DNA from: JBGAWK01 sp044227665
GTDB taxonomy: Bacteria > Bacteroidota > Bacteroidia > Chitinophagales > JADIYW01
Assembly (NCBI GenBank): GCA_044227665.1
Contig: JBGAWK010000024.1
Coordinates: 1-31,060, forward strand
Reading direction: 5' to 3'
DNA length: 31,060 nucleotides
Shown: positions 1 through 8,668 of the stretch, piece after piece
How the letters are laid out: the number at the start of each line of letters is the position of its first letter
Numbering within the stretch: the first letter of the stretch is position 1
Translations under genes and position numbers: made by a program
The notes under the pieces: generated by a model
What the model was told of the DNA's origin: nothing
The model's input: the letters and a program-made list of their open reading frames with translations, nothing else
The model's database searches: none

Positions 1-1267
1 CATTGATATTGAATATAAGTTCTAGTGCTATAGACCCGCTTATCGCTAAGGGAAAGATATTGGCAAACAATGTAATAATGGGCAGCAAAGAATTCTTGAG
101 GGCATGTTTCCATACTACCGTTTTTTCATCCAATCCTTTGGCTCTTGCTGTTCTAATGTAATCTTGTGTAAGAGATCCTATCACAGAACCTCTCATCTGC
201 CGAGATAGGAAAGCCAAGCTCCCATAGGTCATACATACCAAAGGCAGTATCAAGTGATAGGCTCTATTACTTATATTGCTTACTAATGAAGCATCGACAT
301 CCCATTCCCCTACTCCATAGCCGGGAAACCAGTCGAAATAGTCGCCACCACCAAAAAACATGATGAGCATGGTAGCCACCCAAAAACTGGGCATGGAGTA
401 CAACATAAACAAGAAGGTACTGATAATTTTATCTCTTCTACTGTCTTTGTGTTGCGCAGATATTATACCCAAAGGTATCGCTATAAGGTATGAAAGGATA
501 ATGGATAATACGCTCAATAATATCGTCCATTTCAGCGCATCCTTTAGTACATTTTTCACAGGACGCATATCTTGGTAAGATATTCCAAAATCTCCTTTTA
601 CAAACTTTGTTATCCACTTATGGTATTGATTATTAGTACCATACCAGTGCATGGCAGGAATATAGTTTTTGTGAGGCGTAGCTTCTGCTACCATCAACGC
701 ATAGCTCTTTTCCAAATTTGTAAACGCTGGCAATAGGCTAGACATATTAGGCGTACTATGTATGGTATTTTCAACTTTTTTGAAAGAAGCCTTTAGTGCC
801 TCATCTCTGTTATTGATATATATTCTAAAAAGCTCGTCACGAACCATTATGATGCCATTGGCATTGGAAGAATCTTTGGGTAAGTCCGCCAAGATATAGT
901 CAAATTTTTTGATATGTGAGTAATAATCGGAGATATACTTCCAGTTGCCATAGCGCGCTATAAGTCGCTCCAAATTTTCTTTATGTAATTTTTTGGGATA
1001 AACATATAGGCTATCGGGCGTAGCGGCATTGCTGAGGCTGAAGTAAAATATGGGCAAGTGCAGCCCTAGCTGCTGTCTTTTTTCTACAAAAGCCTTCTCA
1101 GAAGCCAATTTGGAAGTAGATTGTCCCATATCATTATTGCCTCCTTTTGTCATCAATTGCTCTACCGGGTCGCCAGGCACATTCACGCTAAGCATAAATG
1201 TACATAGGGAAATGATGAGCAGGGTAGGAATAAATATCAATATGCGCTTTGCTATATATTTTAGCAT
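1..1267 (-). CDS. DppB/OppB-type ABC transporter permease, 3' end cut by window edge
   Basis: Inner-membrane permease of a peptide/nickel-type ABC importer. The reading frame runs open from an ATG at 1267 to the window start, about 422 codons, and the last few dozen residues lie outside. I see a first membrane helix at about residues 8-28 followed by the NVPGDPVEQ motif, then helices from about residue 245. The cytoplasmic EAA loop is clear (RTARAKGLDEKTVVWKHALK), followed by NSLLPIITL and SGSIALELIFNI, the usual end of OppB-type proteins. Between the LGL..P..YF motif (about residue 70) and KGDFGIS (about residue 225) lies roughly 140 residues of charged, non-membrane sequence that typical OppB proteins lack. 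It starts 59 bases after the solute-binding protein gene and is surely cotranscribed with it. An OppC-type partner is expected beyond the edge. The substrate cannot be told from sequence. Confidence 0.9.
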   Translation of the reverse strand, partial: MLKYIAKRILIFIPTLLIISLCTFMLSVNVPGDPVEQLMTKGGNNDMGQSTSKLASEKAFVEKRQQLGLHLPIFYFSLSNAATPDSLYVYPKKLHKENLERLIARYGNWKYISDYYSHIKKFDYILADLPKDSSNANGIIMVRDELFRIYINNRDEALKASFKKVENTIHSTPNMSSLLPAFTNLEKSYALMVAEATPHKNYIPAMHWYGTNNQYHKWITKFVKGDFGISYQDMRPVKNVLKDALKWTILLSVLSIILSYLIAIPLGIISAQHKDSRRDKIISTFLFMLYSMPSFWVATMLIMFFGGGDYFDWFPGYGVGEWDVDASLVSNISNRAYHLILPLVCMTYGSLAFLSRQMRGSVIGSLTQDYIRTARAKGLDEKTVVWKHALKNSLLPIITLFANIFPLAISGSIALELIFNIN

Positions 1268-1326
1268 ATATTTTCTATATTATTTTCGGTAAAAAATTAG
1301 GACAAATTTGAAATGTCAGCAATAAG

Positions 1327-3093
1327 TTATTCTATCTTATAGCCTTTTTTTACTTTGAAGCTGCCTAGGTGATATCCAGGATAATAGGATGATTCCTGTA
1401 TATTTTCGAAGCGCTTATGGATACAGTTTCTAAATGTTTGCTGATATAGAAAAATGTAGCTGCCATCGTCATAAGTAACTTTTTGCCACTGCTTGTACAG
1501 TTCACTTCTCTTTTTAGAATCTAATTCTTTACGAATATTTTCTATGAGTGCATCAGTTTCTGCATTGCCAAAGCCCACATAGTTAGAACCCCCGTTTCTG
1601 GATTCCGTTCCCCATATTTGTTTAGGATCATTAGGACGCGGGTCGGACACCCAGCCTCCATAGAACATCTGAATATTTCCCTTTTTGAGTTCATCCAAAT
1701 AGATAGACCACTCCAAGGATTTTACCTCCAGTTTTATACCTGCTTTCTGGAAAGTCTGCTGTATCATCAGTCCTACAGTTTCACGAATAGGGTTGCCTTG
1801 ATTGAAGGTATAGGTGAGCGCCATTTCTTTCTTTTGACCATTTATGACCTTGTCAATAATCCCATTGCCGTCTGTATCTGCCCATCCTGCCTCAGCAAGG
1901 AGTTTTTTTGCCAATTCAATATCAAACTTTTTCAAAGCCAAATTTGTATTATAATCTTCTTGATAGATAGGATATACATCTCCTAATACCCTTTTGCCTT
2001 TGCCATATAATACTTTGTCAATGATCTGATCTACATCGGTAAGGTGCGCCAATGCCTGTCTCACTTTCACATCTGTAAGAAGAGGGTTTCTTTGGTTCAA
2101 TCCTATGTATTGATAGGACAACATCAAGGGTTCTGACTTATTGAAGTTGGCTTTGAATTTCTCGGATTTATCTAGATCCATGTATTCTTTAACCGGAGTA
2201 ACTAAGATTACATCCAGCTTACCGTCTTTGAGCGCTGTAAGTGCTACGTTAAAGTCGTTAATAGTCTCAAAAACAAGTCTTTTGGGGAATGCATTAAAAT
2301 GCACATTGCGCTCATTTTCAGCGACTTTATCACCCCACCAGTCTTTTTTTCGCTCCAAAATCACACGCTCGCCTGTAGCCCATGACACAAATTTATAGGG
2401 ACCTGAGCCTATAATTTTGTCTGCATCTCTATTGAAAGGCTCTGAATTGAAGGCATCTGCGAATGTTGCAAGATCCTTATCATTCTCTATTGCAGCAGAA
2501 GGTTTTTGTAGGGAAGCTAAAGAAAATTTACGCAATACCTTATTAGGGTCAAAAACATATTCAGGTATGGCTGTAATACTCCCAGTAACGTCTGTAGCCA
2601 GCATATAAATTTCATTGCAAATAAAAGTAAGCTTGCGAGGGTTGTCAGGATATGTCCTGATGTCGGAGATAAATTCTACATACGGCTTCAGGTGTTCATT
2701 AGTAATCTTTGGCACTTTTGCCAATTTTAGAGAAAAAATAAAATCTTCCGCAGTAATGGGTGTCCCATTATCCCAAGTAGCTTCGGGACGTATCTCATAA
2801 GTTACTTCCATGCCACTACCTGTATTTTTCACTTCAGGCAAACTTTTTGCTAATAATGGCACTGTCTTTAATGTGACAAAATCATATTCTAATAGCGACT
2901 GAAAAATATACCTCTTGATAGAAGTAGCCGATACATCGGAAGTCGTGATAGGATTTAGCCCTTCGGCATCAGAAAGTTCATGTACTACCACTTGATCTTT
3001 ATACACTTTTCCATCTCCTTTGCTCCCTTTACATGCAGTCATCAAGAAAGCAAGTGCTAGGAATACGCTATAGAATACACATTTTTTATACAT
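1327..3093 (-). CDS. Family 5 extracellular solute-binding lipoprotein (peptide/nickel ABC type)
   Basis: Substrate-binding lipoprotein (588 residues) of the ABC importer whose permease follows. The N-terminus is a lipoprotein signal with lipobox LMTAC, so the mature protein should begin at Cys21 and be membrane anchored. Family features include HELSDAEGLNPITT near the mature N-terminus, the YEIRPEATWDNGTPITAEDFIFSLK segment that marks SBP family 5, GSGPYKFVSW with ERKKDWWG, and VRQALAHLTD. Length is normal for the family. Oligopeptides, dipeptides and nickel chelates are all handled by this family, so the ligand is not assigned. It is first in its operon; the gap to the divergent epimerase gene (3094-3164) is short and holds the promoters of both. 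Confidence 0.93.
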   Translation of the reverse strand: MYKKCVFYSVFLALAFLMTACKGSKGDGKVYKDQVVVHELSDAEGLNPITTSDVSATSIKRYIFQSLLEYDFVTLKTVPLLAKSLPEVKNTGSGMEVTYEIRPEATWDNGTPITAEDFIFSLKLAKVPKITNEHLKPYVEFISDIRTYPDNPRKLTFICNEIYMLATDVTGSITAIPEYVFDPNKVLRKFSLASLQKPSAAIENDKDLATFADAFNSEPFNRDADKIIGSGPYKFVSWATGERVILERKKDWWGDKVAENERNVHFNAFPKRLVFETINDFNVALTALKDGKLDVILVTPVKEYMDLDKSEKFKANFNKSEPLMLSYQYIGLNQRNPLLTDVKVRQALAHLTDVDQIIDKVLYGKGKRVLGDVYPIYQEDYNTNLALKKFDIELAKKLLAEAGWADTDGNGIIDKVINGQKKEMALTYTFNQGNPIRETVGLMIQQTFQKAGIKLEVKSLEWSIYLDELKKGNIQMFYGGWVSDPRPNDPKQIWGTESRNGGSNYVGFGNAETDALIENIRKELDSKKRSELYKQWQKVTYDDGSYIFLYQQTFRNCIHKRFENIQESSYYPGYHLGSFKVKKGYKIE

Positions 3094-3164
3094 AGGACTA
3101 CTATTTTTATTTATTGATTATAACTACAAAATTAATACATTGTTATAGATAAACAGGTTTTAAT

Positions 3165-4028
3165 ATGCAAAAAGTTTTGATAAGCGGCGGAACAGGATTG
3201 GTGGGCGGAAAATTATGTGCTTTACTCGATGAAAAAAATATATCCTACCATGTCCTTACACGACATCCCAAAGCACCCCACGAATATAAGTGGGATATTT
3301 CCTCATCCTATATGGATGAGCGAGCCTTCGAGGGCGTAGATACCCTGATGCACCTTGCTGGAGCAGGCGTAGGCGACCATAGATGGACCTCGGCATATAA
3401 GCATGAAATTCTACAAAGTCGCATCCAAAGTACTGACTTGCTATTCAATTGGGTACAAAAAACCAAATTTCCTATACGACAATACATCGGTGCCTCTGCG
3501 GTAGGCTATTACGGTGACACAGGGGATATGCAAGTACAGGAAGATAGTGTATCGGGGCAGGGCTTTCTGGCAGAGGTATGCCAAAAATGGGAAGATAGTC
3601 ACCGACAATTTGAGCAAGTATGTACTACTGCCATCGTTCGCATAGGTGTGGTCTTGAGTGAAGATGGCGGTGCGCTATCCAGACTACTCACACCTGCTAA
3701 GATGGGCGTGGCTGCGTATTTCGGCAAAGGAGAGCAATATTTTCCATGGATAGACATGGAAGATCTCACCCACATACTCTATCAAATAGGCTTACAGGGC
3801 TGGGAAGGAATATATAATGCTGTAGCCCCTGAAGAACTGCAATTCAAAGATTTTGCCAAGAGGCTGGCGAAAAGATACCGCAAAATAGTGATGCCTATTT
3901 CTACCCCTGAAATCTTTCCAAGAATTGCTATGGGAGCGCAAGCAGATATGCTATTGCTAGGGCAAAGGGTTTCATCCCAAAAATTGATACATAAGGGATA
4001 TTCTTTCATACATCCACAATTTGTCTAA
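3165..4028 (+). CDS. TIGR01777-family NAD(P)-dependent epimerase (YfcH/SDR39U1-like)
   Basis: Atypical extended short-chain dehydrogenase of 287 residues. The N-terminal Rossmann motif is GGTGLVG (residues 8-14). The family signature HLAGAGVGDHRW follows at about residue 63, then an SAVGYYG stretch near residue 110 in the place of the active-site Ser/Tyr region. The C-terminal part (about residues 235-285, from FKDFAKRLAKRYRK to QKLIHKGYSF) is the DUF1731 tail typical of this family. Members are predicted nucleoside-diphosphate-sugar epimerases, but the true substrate is unknown. It stands alone on the plus strand and converges on the PstS-like gene, with 4 bases between the stops. Confidence 0.9.
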   Translation: MQKVLISGGTGLVGGKLCALLDEKNISYHVLTRHPKAPHEYKWDISSSYMDERAFEGVDTLMHLAGAGVGDHRWTSAYKHEILQSRIQSTDLLFNWVQKTKFPIRQYIGASAVGYYGDTGDMQVQEDSVSGQGFLAEVCQKWEDSHRQFEQVCTTAIVRIGVVLSEDGGALSRLLTPAKMGVAAYFGKGEQYFPWIDMEDLTHILYQIGLQGWEGIYNAVAPEELQFKDFAKRLAKRYRKIVMPISTPEIFPRIAMGAQADMLLLGQRVSSQKLIHKGYSFIHPQFV

Positions 4029-4032
4029 AATC

Positions 4033-4911
4033 TTACTTTACTTCTACCAATCTTTCAGGCATCTTGGCAGGAACAAGACCATTTTTGAGTATCATCTTTG
4101 AGGCAGGAACACTATACAGATAGTTGACAAAGCCCATACCTTCAGAGCGTTTCAGCTTACACAACACCATATTATAGGGCAGTATAAAGGGGTACAATTG
4201 TAGGTATATATCTTCTTGTGAAGGATGTACTATATCATTTTTTTCCTTCATCACACTCAAAAAAGTAAATTTAGCTCTCAGCTCTTTATGATTGGGATTG
4301 TCGCTGTCGCTAAAAGATGAAAAGGGAAGCACAGCATAAGTGTTGGGCATAGCGGCAACCTTAGAAAGTTCATCAAAATTCTGCACTAACTTGAGCGTAG
4401 TTTTTGAAGATTTTATTCCAAAATAAGTCAAGAGATGGGTAAATAGATATTGATATTGTGGCAATGTAACCCATACACAATTGTCACTTTGTAAGCAATC
4501 CTTTAGAACGTCCATCTGCAATACTGAATCTCTATTCAATTTCGCAAGTGCCAATACTATGGCATCATAGGCAAAAGTCTTCTCCAGCGGCACAGTAGAA
4601 AAGGCTTTCAACAGTCTGTTGTATTCATTGTTGCTGAGCTTTCTATGTATGACCCCCATGTTTGTCTTCTTCTGTTCCAGCGCATTGATGACTTCTTTAT
4701 CCGACATATATTGTACATTGAGGATGACAGAATCATATCTATTTTCGTATGTAGTCTTACATTGTTGTATGATATCACTAATAGATGTATCCGCAGCAAG
4801 GACAAAGACACCTTTATCCAAACTCGGTTCTACGGTATATTCATATACCTTTTTTTTATTATTACATCCGTAAAAAAATAATATACTGATACTAAGCAGC
4901 AGTATTCTCAT
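4033..4911 (-). CDS. PstS-like periplasmic substrate-binding lipoprotein
   Basis: About 292 residues from the start chosen here. I prefer the ATG at 4911 over the longer ATG at 4950, because it begins a clean lipoprotein signal, MRILLLSISILFFYGC, with the Cys at residue 16. The longer form puts 13 extra residues before it. The mature part resembles the phosphate-binding (PstS/PBP-like) fold: a VLAADTSISDIIQQ start, TYENRYDSVILNVQY, MGVIHRKLSNNEYN, then FAYDAIVLALAKLNRDS. A weak C-terminal match is MILKNGLVPAKMP. The gene begins inside the last codons of the small membrane protein upstream, a sign of translational coupling. No pstCAB genes are nearby. Phosphate as ligand is inference only; such stand-alone proteins are common in Bacteroidota and poorly understood. 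Confidence 0.75.
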   Translation of the reverse strand: MRILLLSISILFFYGCNNKKKVYEYTVEPSLDKGVFVLAADTSISDIIQQCKTTYENRYDSVILNVQYMSDKEVINALEQKKTNMGVIHRKLSNNEYNRLLKAFSTVPLEKTFAYDAIVLALAKLNRDSVLQMDVLKDCLQSDNCVWVTLPQYQYLFTHLLTYFGIKSSKTTLKLVQNFDELSKVAAMPNTYAVLPFSSFSDSDNPNHKELRAKFTFLSVMKEKNDIVHPSQEDIYLQLYPFILPYNMVLCKLKRSEGMGFVNYLYSVPASKMILKNGLVPAKMPERLVEVK

Positions 4912-5095
4912 TGATTTTTTTGAAAGTCCTGTAAATGCGGAAAAATCCATATAGCAAAATAATAGCAGCTACTGCATATCTCATCGTATTATTAGATAGC
5001 CAAGGATGTTCCTTTATCAACAAAAAAATGCCTACGAAGAGATACAAGGCACTACGTACCATATCTAGTACGACTACAACTTTGGGGTTCATCAT
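4892..5095 (-). CDS. Small two-helix membrane protein, unknown function
   Basis: A 67-residue protein that I do not recognise. The frame stays open upstream to 5164, but the ATG at 5095 overlaps the stop of the aldehyde dehydrogenase gene as ATGA, the classic coupled arrangement, so I take it as the start. A second ATG follows at once (5092). The protein begins MMNPKVVVVLD, has a first helix VRSALYLFVGIFLLI, a short polar loop, a second helix YAVAAIILLYGFFRIYRTF and a charged tail. Its stop lies 20 bases inside the PstS-like gene. Sharing overlaps on both sides argues that it is a real gene and works with, or is at least dosed with, the PstS-like protein. Confidence 0.65.
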   Translation of the reverse strand: MMNPKVVVVLDMVRSALYLFVGIFLLIKEHPWLSNNTMRYAVAAIILLYGFFRIYRTFKKINENTAA

Positions 5096-6477
5096 TTCAT
5101 CACCTGTTTTACGATACCCAATTTCGCATGATATGGAGGATAGCGCAATGGCACATCGGGCCAAGTCACCTTATTGAGTACAGATTTATAATGCGTAAAA
5201 GTATCGAAGCTAAATTTACCATGATAACCGCCCATGCCGCTGTTTCCAACGCCGCCGAAAGGAAAGTTTGGATTTGCCACATGTGCTACTGTATCGTTGA
5301 TACAACCTCCGCCAAAGGATATTTCTGATAGTGCCTTCTGCTGGTTGTCGTAGCTGGAAGAGAACATATAGAAAGCTAGGGGTTTCTCAAATTGCTTTAC
5401 AAGACTTAGAGCATGATCTAAATTATCCACTTCAAATGCTGGCAGGATAGGTCCGAATATTTCCTCACGCATCAGCGGATGTTCCATAGTAATACCATCC
5501 ACAAGGGTAGGAGAAATATAGCGCGTATCGGCATCATATTTTCCGCCATATACTATTTGTGTATCTTTGAGCAAGGCGATAAGTTTTTGGTAATGCCTAT
5601 CACTGGCAATACGAGGATAGTCTGAAGAGGCGAAAGGATTATCGCCATAGAATTCTCTCACCACATTTGCCATTGCTGTAAACAGCTTACTTTTCACGGA
5701 CTTATGCACCAATAAATAGTCAGGAGCTACACATGTCTGTCCGGCATTGAGATATTTACCCCATACTATGCGCTTGGCAGCCACGCCAATATCTGCGGTG
5801 CTGTCCACGATACAGGGACTTTTGCCTCCTAGTTCCAAGGTAGTAGGTGTAAGATGCTCGGCTGCGGCTCGTGCTACAATCCTACCCGTCTGAGTGCCTC
5901 CTGTAAAGAATATATAGTCGAATCGTTGTGCCAACAGTTCATCGTGGTTGGTATCTTCCTCCGCTACTGCAAAATAATTAGAATCGAAATTTTCTTGCAC
6001 AATTTTTTTTATCACTTGATAAGTATTTGCAGTTACTCTTGAAGGCTTCAATATCACTGTATTGCCTGCCGCTAGCGCACCTACTGCTGGAAGTACGGTA
6101 AGCTGGAAGGGGTAGTTCCACGCCCCTATTACCAATACATTGCCATAAGGCTCTGGGTATCTATAACTGCGACCGGGCGCATTGGCAAGATTTGTAGGCA
6201 CAGTGATAGGGAGGCTCCACTTTCTGATATTGTGCAGCATAGTAGATATTTCTTCTAATACTAATCCTATCTCTGTAGCATACATCTCAAAGGCAGACTT
6301 TCCAAAATCTGCTTTTACAGCGTCATAAATATTTTGTTCATTACTTTTTATGGCTTTGTATAGATTCTTGAGCTGTCGTATTCTGAATTCTATGTCTTTA
6401 GTCTCTCCAGAAGCATAATAGGCGCGTTGTAATTTTACCAACGTCGTTATAGCTGATGAGTTCAAAGTTTCAATCAT
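5092..6477 (-). CDS. Aldehyde dehydrogenase, class 3/fatty aldehyde type
   Basis: NAD(P)-dependent oxidation of aldehydes to carboxylic acids; 461 residues, the short form typical of class 3 ALDH (ALDH3, coniferyl or fatty aldehyde types). The key residues are present: Asn121 in IGAWNYPF, the general base Glu215 in LELGGKSPCIV, and the catalytic Cys249 in NAGQTCVAPDY. Also visible are FFTGGTQTGR (nucleotide loop), EEIFGPILP and the C-terminal PFGGVGNSGMGGYHG motif. It follows the SDR gene by 2 bases and overlaps the small membrane gene by 4. A pairing of alcohol/ketone oxidoreductase and ALDH suggests a route that oxidises a lipophilic alcohol or detoxifies aldehydes. The substrate is not determined. 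Confidence 0.93.
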   Translation of the reverse strand: MIETLNSSAITTLVKLQRAYYASGETKDIEFRIRQLKNLYKAIKSNEQNIYDAVKADFGKSAFEMYATEIGLVLEEISTMLHNIRKWSLPITVPTNLANAPGRSYRYPEPYGNVLVIGAWNYPFQLTVLPAVGALAAGNTVILKPSRVTANTYQVIKKIVQENFDSNYFAVAEEDTNHDELLAQRFDYIFFTGGTQTGRIVARAAAEHLTPTTLELGGKSPCIVDSTADIGVAAKRIVWGKYLNAGQTCVAPDYLLVHKSVKSKLFTAMANVVREFYGDNPFASSDYPRIASDRHYQKLIALLKDTQIVYGGKYDADTRYISPTLVDGITMEHPLMREEIFGPILPAFEVDNLDHALSLVKQFEKPLAFYMFSSSYDNQQKALSEISFGGGCINDTVAHVANPNFPFGGVGNSGMGGYHGKFSFDTFTHYKSVLNKVTWPDVPLRYPPYHAKLGIVKQVMK

Positions 6478-6479
6478 AC

Positions 6480-7340
6480 TTATTTTTTTGTATTTTCTAA
6501 AGTTTTCTTTTCAGGCACGGCTTCATTTTTTGGTCTGCCTTCAAATGCATGCATAGAAGAATACACGCCCAAATATCCTGCTACTACATCAAAAACTCTG
6601 CGAGGCATCACACCTTTGAGGATAGGAACAAGATTTACATTGTCGGGCTGCATAAGCATAATTTTATTATGCTTTATGGCTTTTAGGATTTTATCTGTAA
6701 TATCTTGAGGTTGTAATAATGGGAATAAAAAAGGAGCTTTCACACCTTTAAACATACCCGTATCTATATAGCTTGGACATACCGTAGTGACATTTACTTG
6801 CGTACCATCTTGCTCCATTTCCATCCTCAGGGACTCTGACCATCCATGCACAGCCCATTTGCTGGCGGCATATACGCTACCTTTTGGCAGCGCAATAAGG
6901 CTGGATGCGGAAGAAATATTGACGATATGTCCTCTACGCTGTTTTATCATTTCCGGCAAAAATACTCGCGTTACATGCATGACTCCCGACACATTGATAG
7001 CCAAAGTTTTATCTATATCCGACCTTGAATGTTCCTCAAATTTTTTACCTACAACAATTCCTGCATTATTGATAAGAATATCTACATTTCCAATCTCCAA
7101 GAGTACATCTGTAGCAGCACGCTCTATGTCATTGACATCCGAAACATCTACGACAAATGAAAAGATATTCTTAAAACCTCTTTGCTTGAATTCTTTTACA
7201 GAATCTTCTATATTCTTTTTATTTATATCCCATATTATTAGATTGGCTGCACCTTCTTGCAAACATTTCATTCCCATGAGCCTGCCGATACCGTTACCTC
7301 CGCCAGTAATAAGCACATTTGCTCCTTTGATTTGTGACAT
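6480..7340 (-). CDS. Short-chain dehydrogenase/reductase (classical SDR)
   Basis: Classical SDR of 286 residues, longer than the 250-residue core because of a C-terminal extension like that of retinol-dehydrogenase-type members. The cofactor motif TGGGNGIG is at residues 12-19 and Asp38 ends strand 2 (LIIWDIN), which favours NAD(H). NNAG is at 91-94, and the catalytic set is Asn116, Ser144, Tyr157 and Lys161 (GSVYAASKWAVHG). The CPSYIDTGMF loop after beta-6 is also typical. It is first in the four-gene minus-strand unit with the aldehyde dehydrogenase. A -7 box lies about 20 bases upstream of its start. Confidence 0.92.
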   Translation of the reverse strand: MSQIKGANVLITGGGNGIGRLMGMKCLQEGAANLIIWDINKKNIEDSVKEFKQRGFKNIFSFVVDVSDVNDIERAATDVLLEIGNVDILINNAGIVVGKKFEEHSRSDIDKTLAINVSGVMHVTRVFLPEMIKQRRGHIVNISSASSLIALPKGSVYAASKWAVHGWSESLRMEMEQDGTQVNVTTVCPSYIDTGMFKGVKAPFLFPLLQPQDITDKILKAIKHNKIMLMQPDNVNLVPILKGVMPRRVFDVVAGYLGVYSSMHAFEGRPKNEAVPEKKTLENTKK

Positions 7341-7358
7341 AATTTACTATTTATACTT

Positions 7359-7366
7359 CAAAAGTA
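7359..7366 (-). promoter_or_regulatory. Putative -7 box of the SDR/ALDH operon
   Basis: On the minus strand the sequence reads TACTTTTG, an exact match to the Bacteroidota -7 consensus TAnnTTTG, 18 bases upstream of the SDR start codon. I see no good TTTG at -33, so only half of the consensus is supported. Confidence 0.35.
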
Positions 7367-7483
7367 GTATTTATTTTAAGAAATAAAAATTACTTAGGTT
7401 AAGAACTGCCACCACTTTTCTCCAGTAAGTTTTGTATTTTTTATTGTATAAAATTAAAAAGTTAGTAAATACCACAAAATAGA

Positions 7484-7491
7484 TAGTTTTG
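7484..7491 (+). promoter_or_regulatory. Putative -7 box of the aldo/keto reductase gene
   Basis: TAGTTTTG matches the Bacteroidota -7 consensus TAnnTTTG. A TTAG at 7462-7465, one base off the -33 TTTG element, lies 18 bases upstream. The start codon is 22 bases after the box. Together with the box at 7359 it makes this 173-base gap a divergent promoter region. Confidence 0.45.
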
Positions 7492-7513
7492 TAGGCGCAA
7501 AATATATTTTCTA

Positions 7514-8557
7514 ATGATATACAATCTACTTCCGGATACAGACATCAAAGTAAGCAGAATATGCTTAGGAACTATGACTTGGGGCGAACAAAACACAGAA
7601 AATGATGCACACCAACAATTAGACTATGCTATCCATGAACGCAAAATAAATTTCATAGATACGGCAGAACTATATGCGGTACCGGCAAAATCCCATACAC
7701 AAGGACTCACAGAAACTTATATTGGCACTTGGCTGAAAAATAGAGGAAAAAGAGATGACCTTATTATAGCCTCTAAAGCTGCCGGTCCAGGACAGTTTGT
7801 TCAGCATATACGAAGTGGTCCTAGGTTCGACAAAGCACATCTTACAGAGGCGCTGAACAATAGTCTCAAAAGATTACAAACTGACTATATAGATATTTAT
7901 CAACTTCACTGGCCGGAAAGACCTACAAATTATTTTGGCACGCTGGGATATGTTCATAAATCTGATGATGCGGTTACTGACTTCAGAGAAGTATTGGAAA
8001 TATTAAAAGGTTTTATAGATGCCGGAAAGATAAGATATATAGGCATCTCCAATGAAACCCCTTGGGGAATGATGCAATATCTAACTACAGCAAAACAATA
8101 TCAACTTCCTAAAATCATTACTATTCAGAATCCTTATAGTCTCATTAATCGCACCTATGAGATTGGTCTTGCAGAAATAGGTATGCGTGAACAAGTAGGG
8201 TTACTGGCATACTCTCCACTCGGTGGTGGCTTGCTGAGTACAAAATATCTGGGAGGCAACCGTCCTGAAGGTGCAAGATATACGCTGTGGGCAAATTATT
8301 TTCACAGATACTCTCACCCCAATACCATGAAAGCTGTAGAAGCCTATGCAGTCCTAGCCCAAGAATCGGGCTTATTGCTTTCACAGATGGCATTGGCGTA
8401 TGTAAATAGCAGAAATTTTGTCACTTCCAATATTATTGGGGCAACATCTCTCCAGCAACTCAAAGAAAATATTGACAGCATAGATATTCCACTTGGCAAT
8501 GAAATACTAAAAGCAATTGAAGATATCCATTTAAAATTTCCGAACCCTGCTCCTTAG
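7514..8557 (+). CDS. tas: NADP(H)-dependent aldo/keto reductase, Tas type
   Basis: Aldo/keto reductase of 347 residues that closely follows the pattern of E. coli Tas: LGTMTWGEQNTE near the N-terminus, TQGLTETYIG, LQTDYIDIYQLHWPERPTN, GKIRYIGISNETPWGMM and a C-terminal FPNPAP. The catalytic tetrad is in place: Asp49, Tyr54, Lys88 and His132. IGATSLQQLKENI near the end forms part of the NADP-binding site. Tas proteins reduce a range of aldehydes and ketones, and the natural substrate is unsettled. It sits opposite the SDR/ALDH operon and may share control with it, which would fit a common role in carbonyl metabolism. Confidence 0.92.
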   Translation: MIYNLLPDTDIKVSRICLGTMTWGEQNTENDAHQQLDYAIHERKINFIDTAELYAVPAKSHTQGLTETYIGTWLKNRGKRDDLIIASKAAGPGQFVQHIRSGPRFDKAHLTEALNNSLKRLQTDYIDIYQLHWPERPTNYFGTLGYVHKSDDAVTDFREVLEILKGFIDAGKIRYIGISNETPWGMMQYLTTAKQYQLPKIITIQNPYSLINRTYEIGLAEIGMREQVGLLAYSPLGGGLLSTKYLGGNRPEGARYTLWANYFHRYSHPNTMKAVEAYAVLAQESGLLLSQMALAYVNSRNFVTSNIIGATSLQQLKENIDSIDIPLGNEILKAIEDIHLKFPNPAP

Positions 8558-8668
8558 CATATTTATTATTTTGCTATGCATTATTTATCGCATTAATTTA
8601 ATTTTAAAAGTACATACCGCCAACATTTACGCTATTTTTTAGTTAATTTAGCAGCAATAATTGATAAA

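Noticed and set aside
6787..7386. A 199-codon open frame on the plus strand opposite the SDR gene
   Set aside because: It mirrors the SDR coding strand, which has all catalytic motifs. Its translation is rich in Ser, Thr and Leu without a recognisable domain.
8558..8668. Possible terminator after the aldo/keto reductase gene (TAGCA ... TGCTA)
   Set aside because: Only 5 bp of stem with a 12-base loop and no clean T-run.
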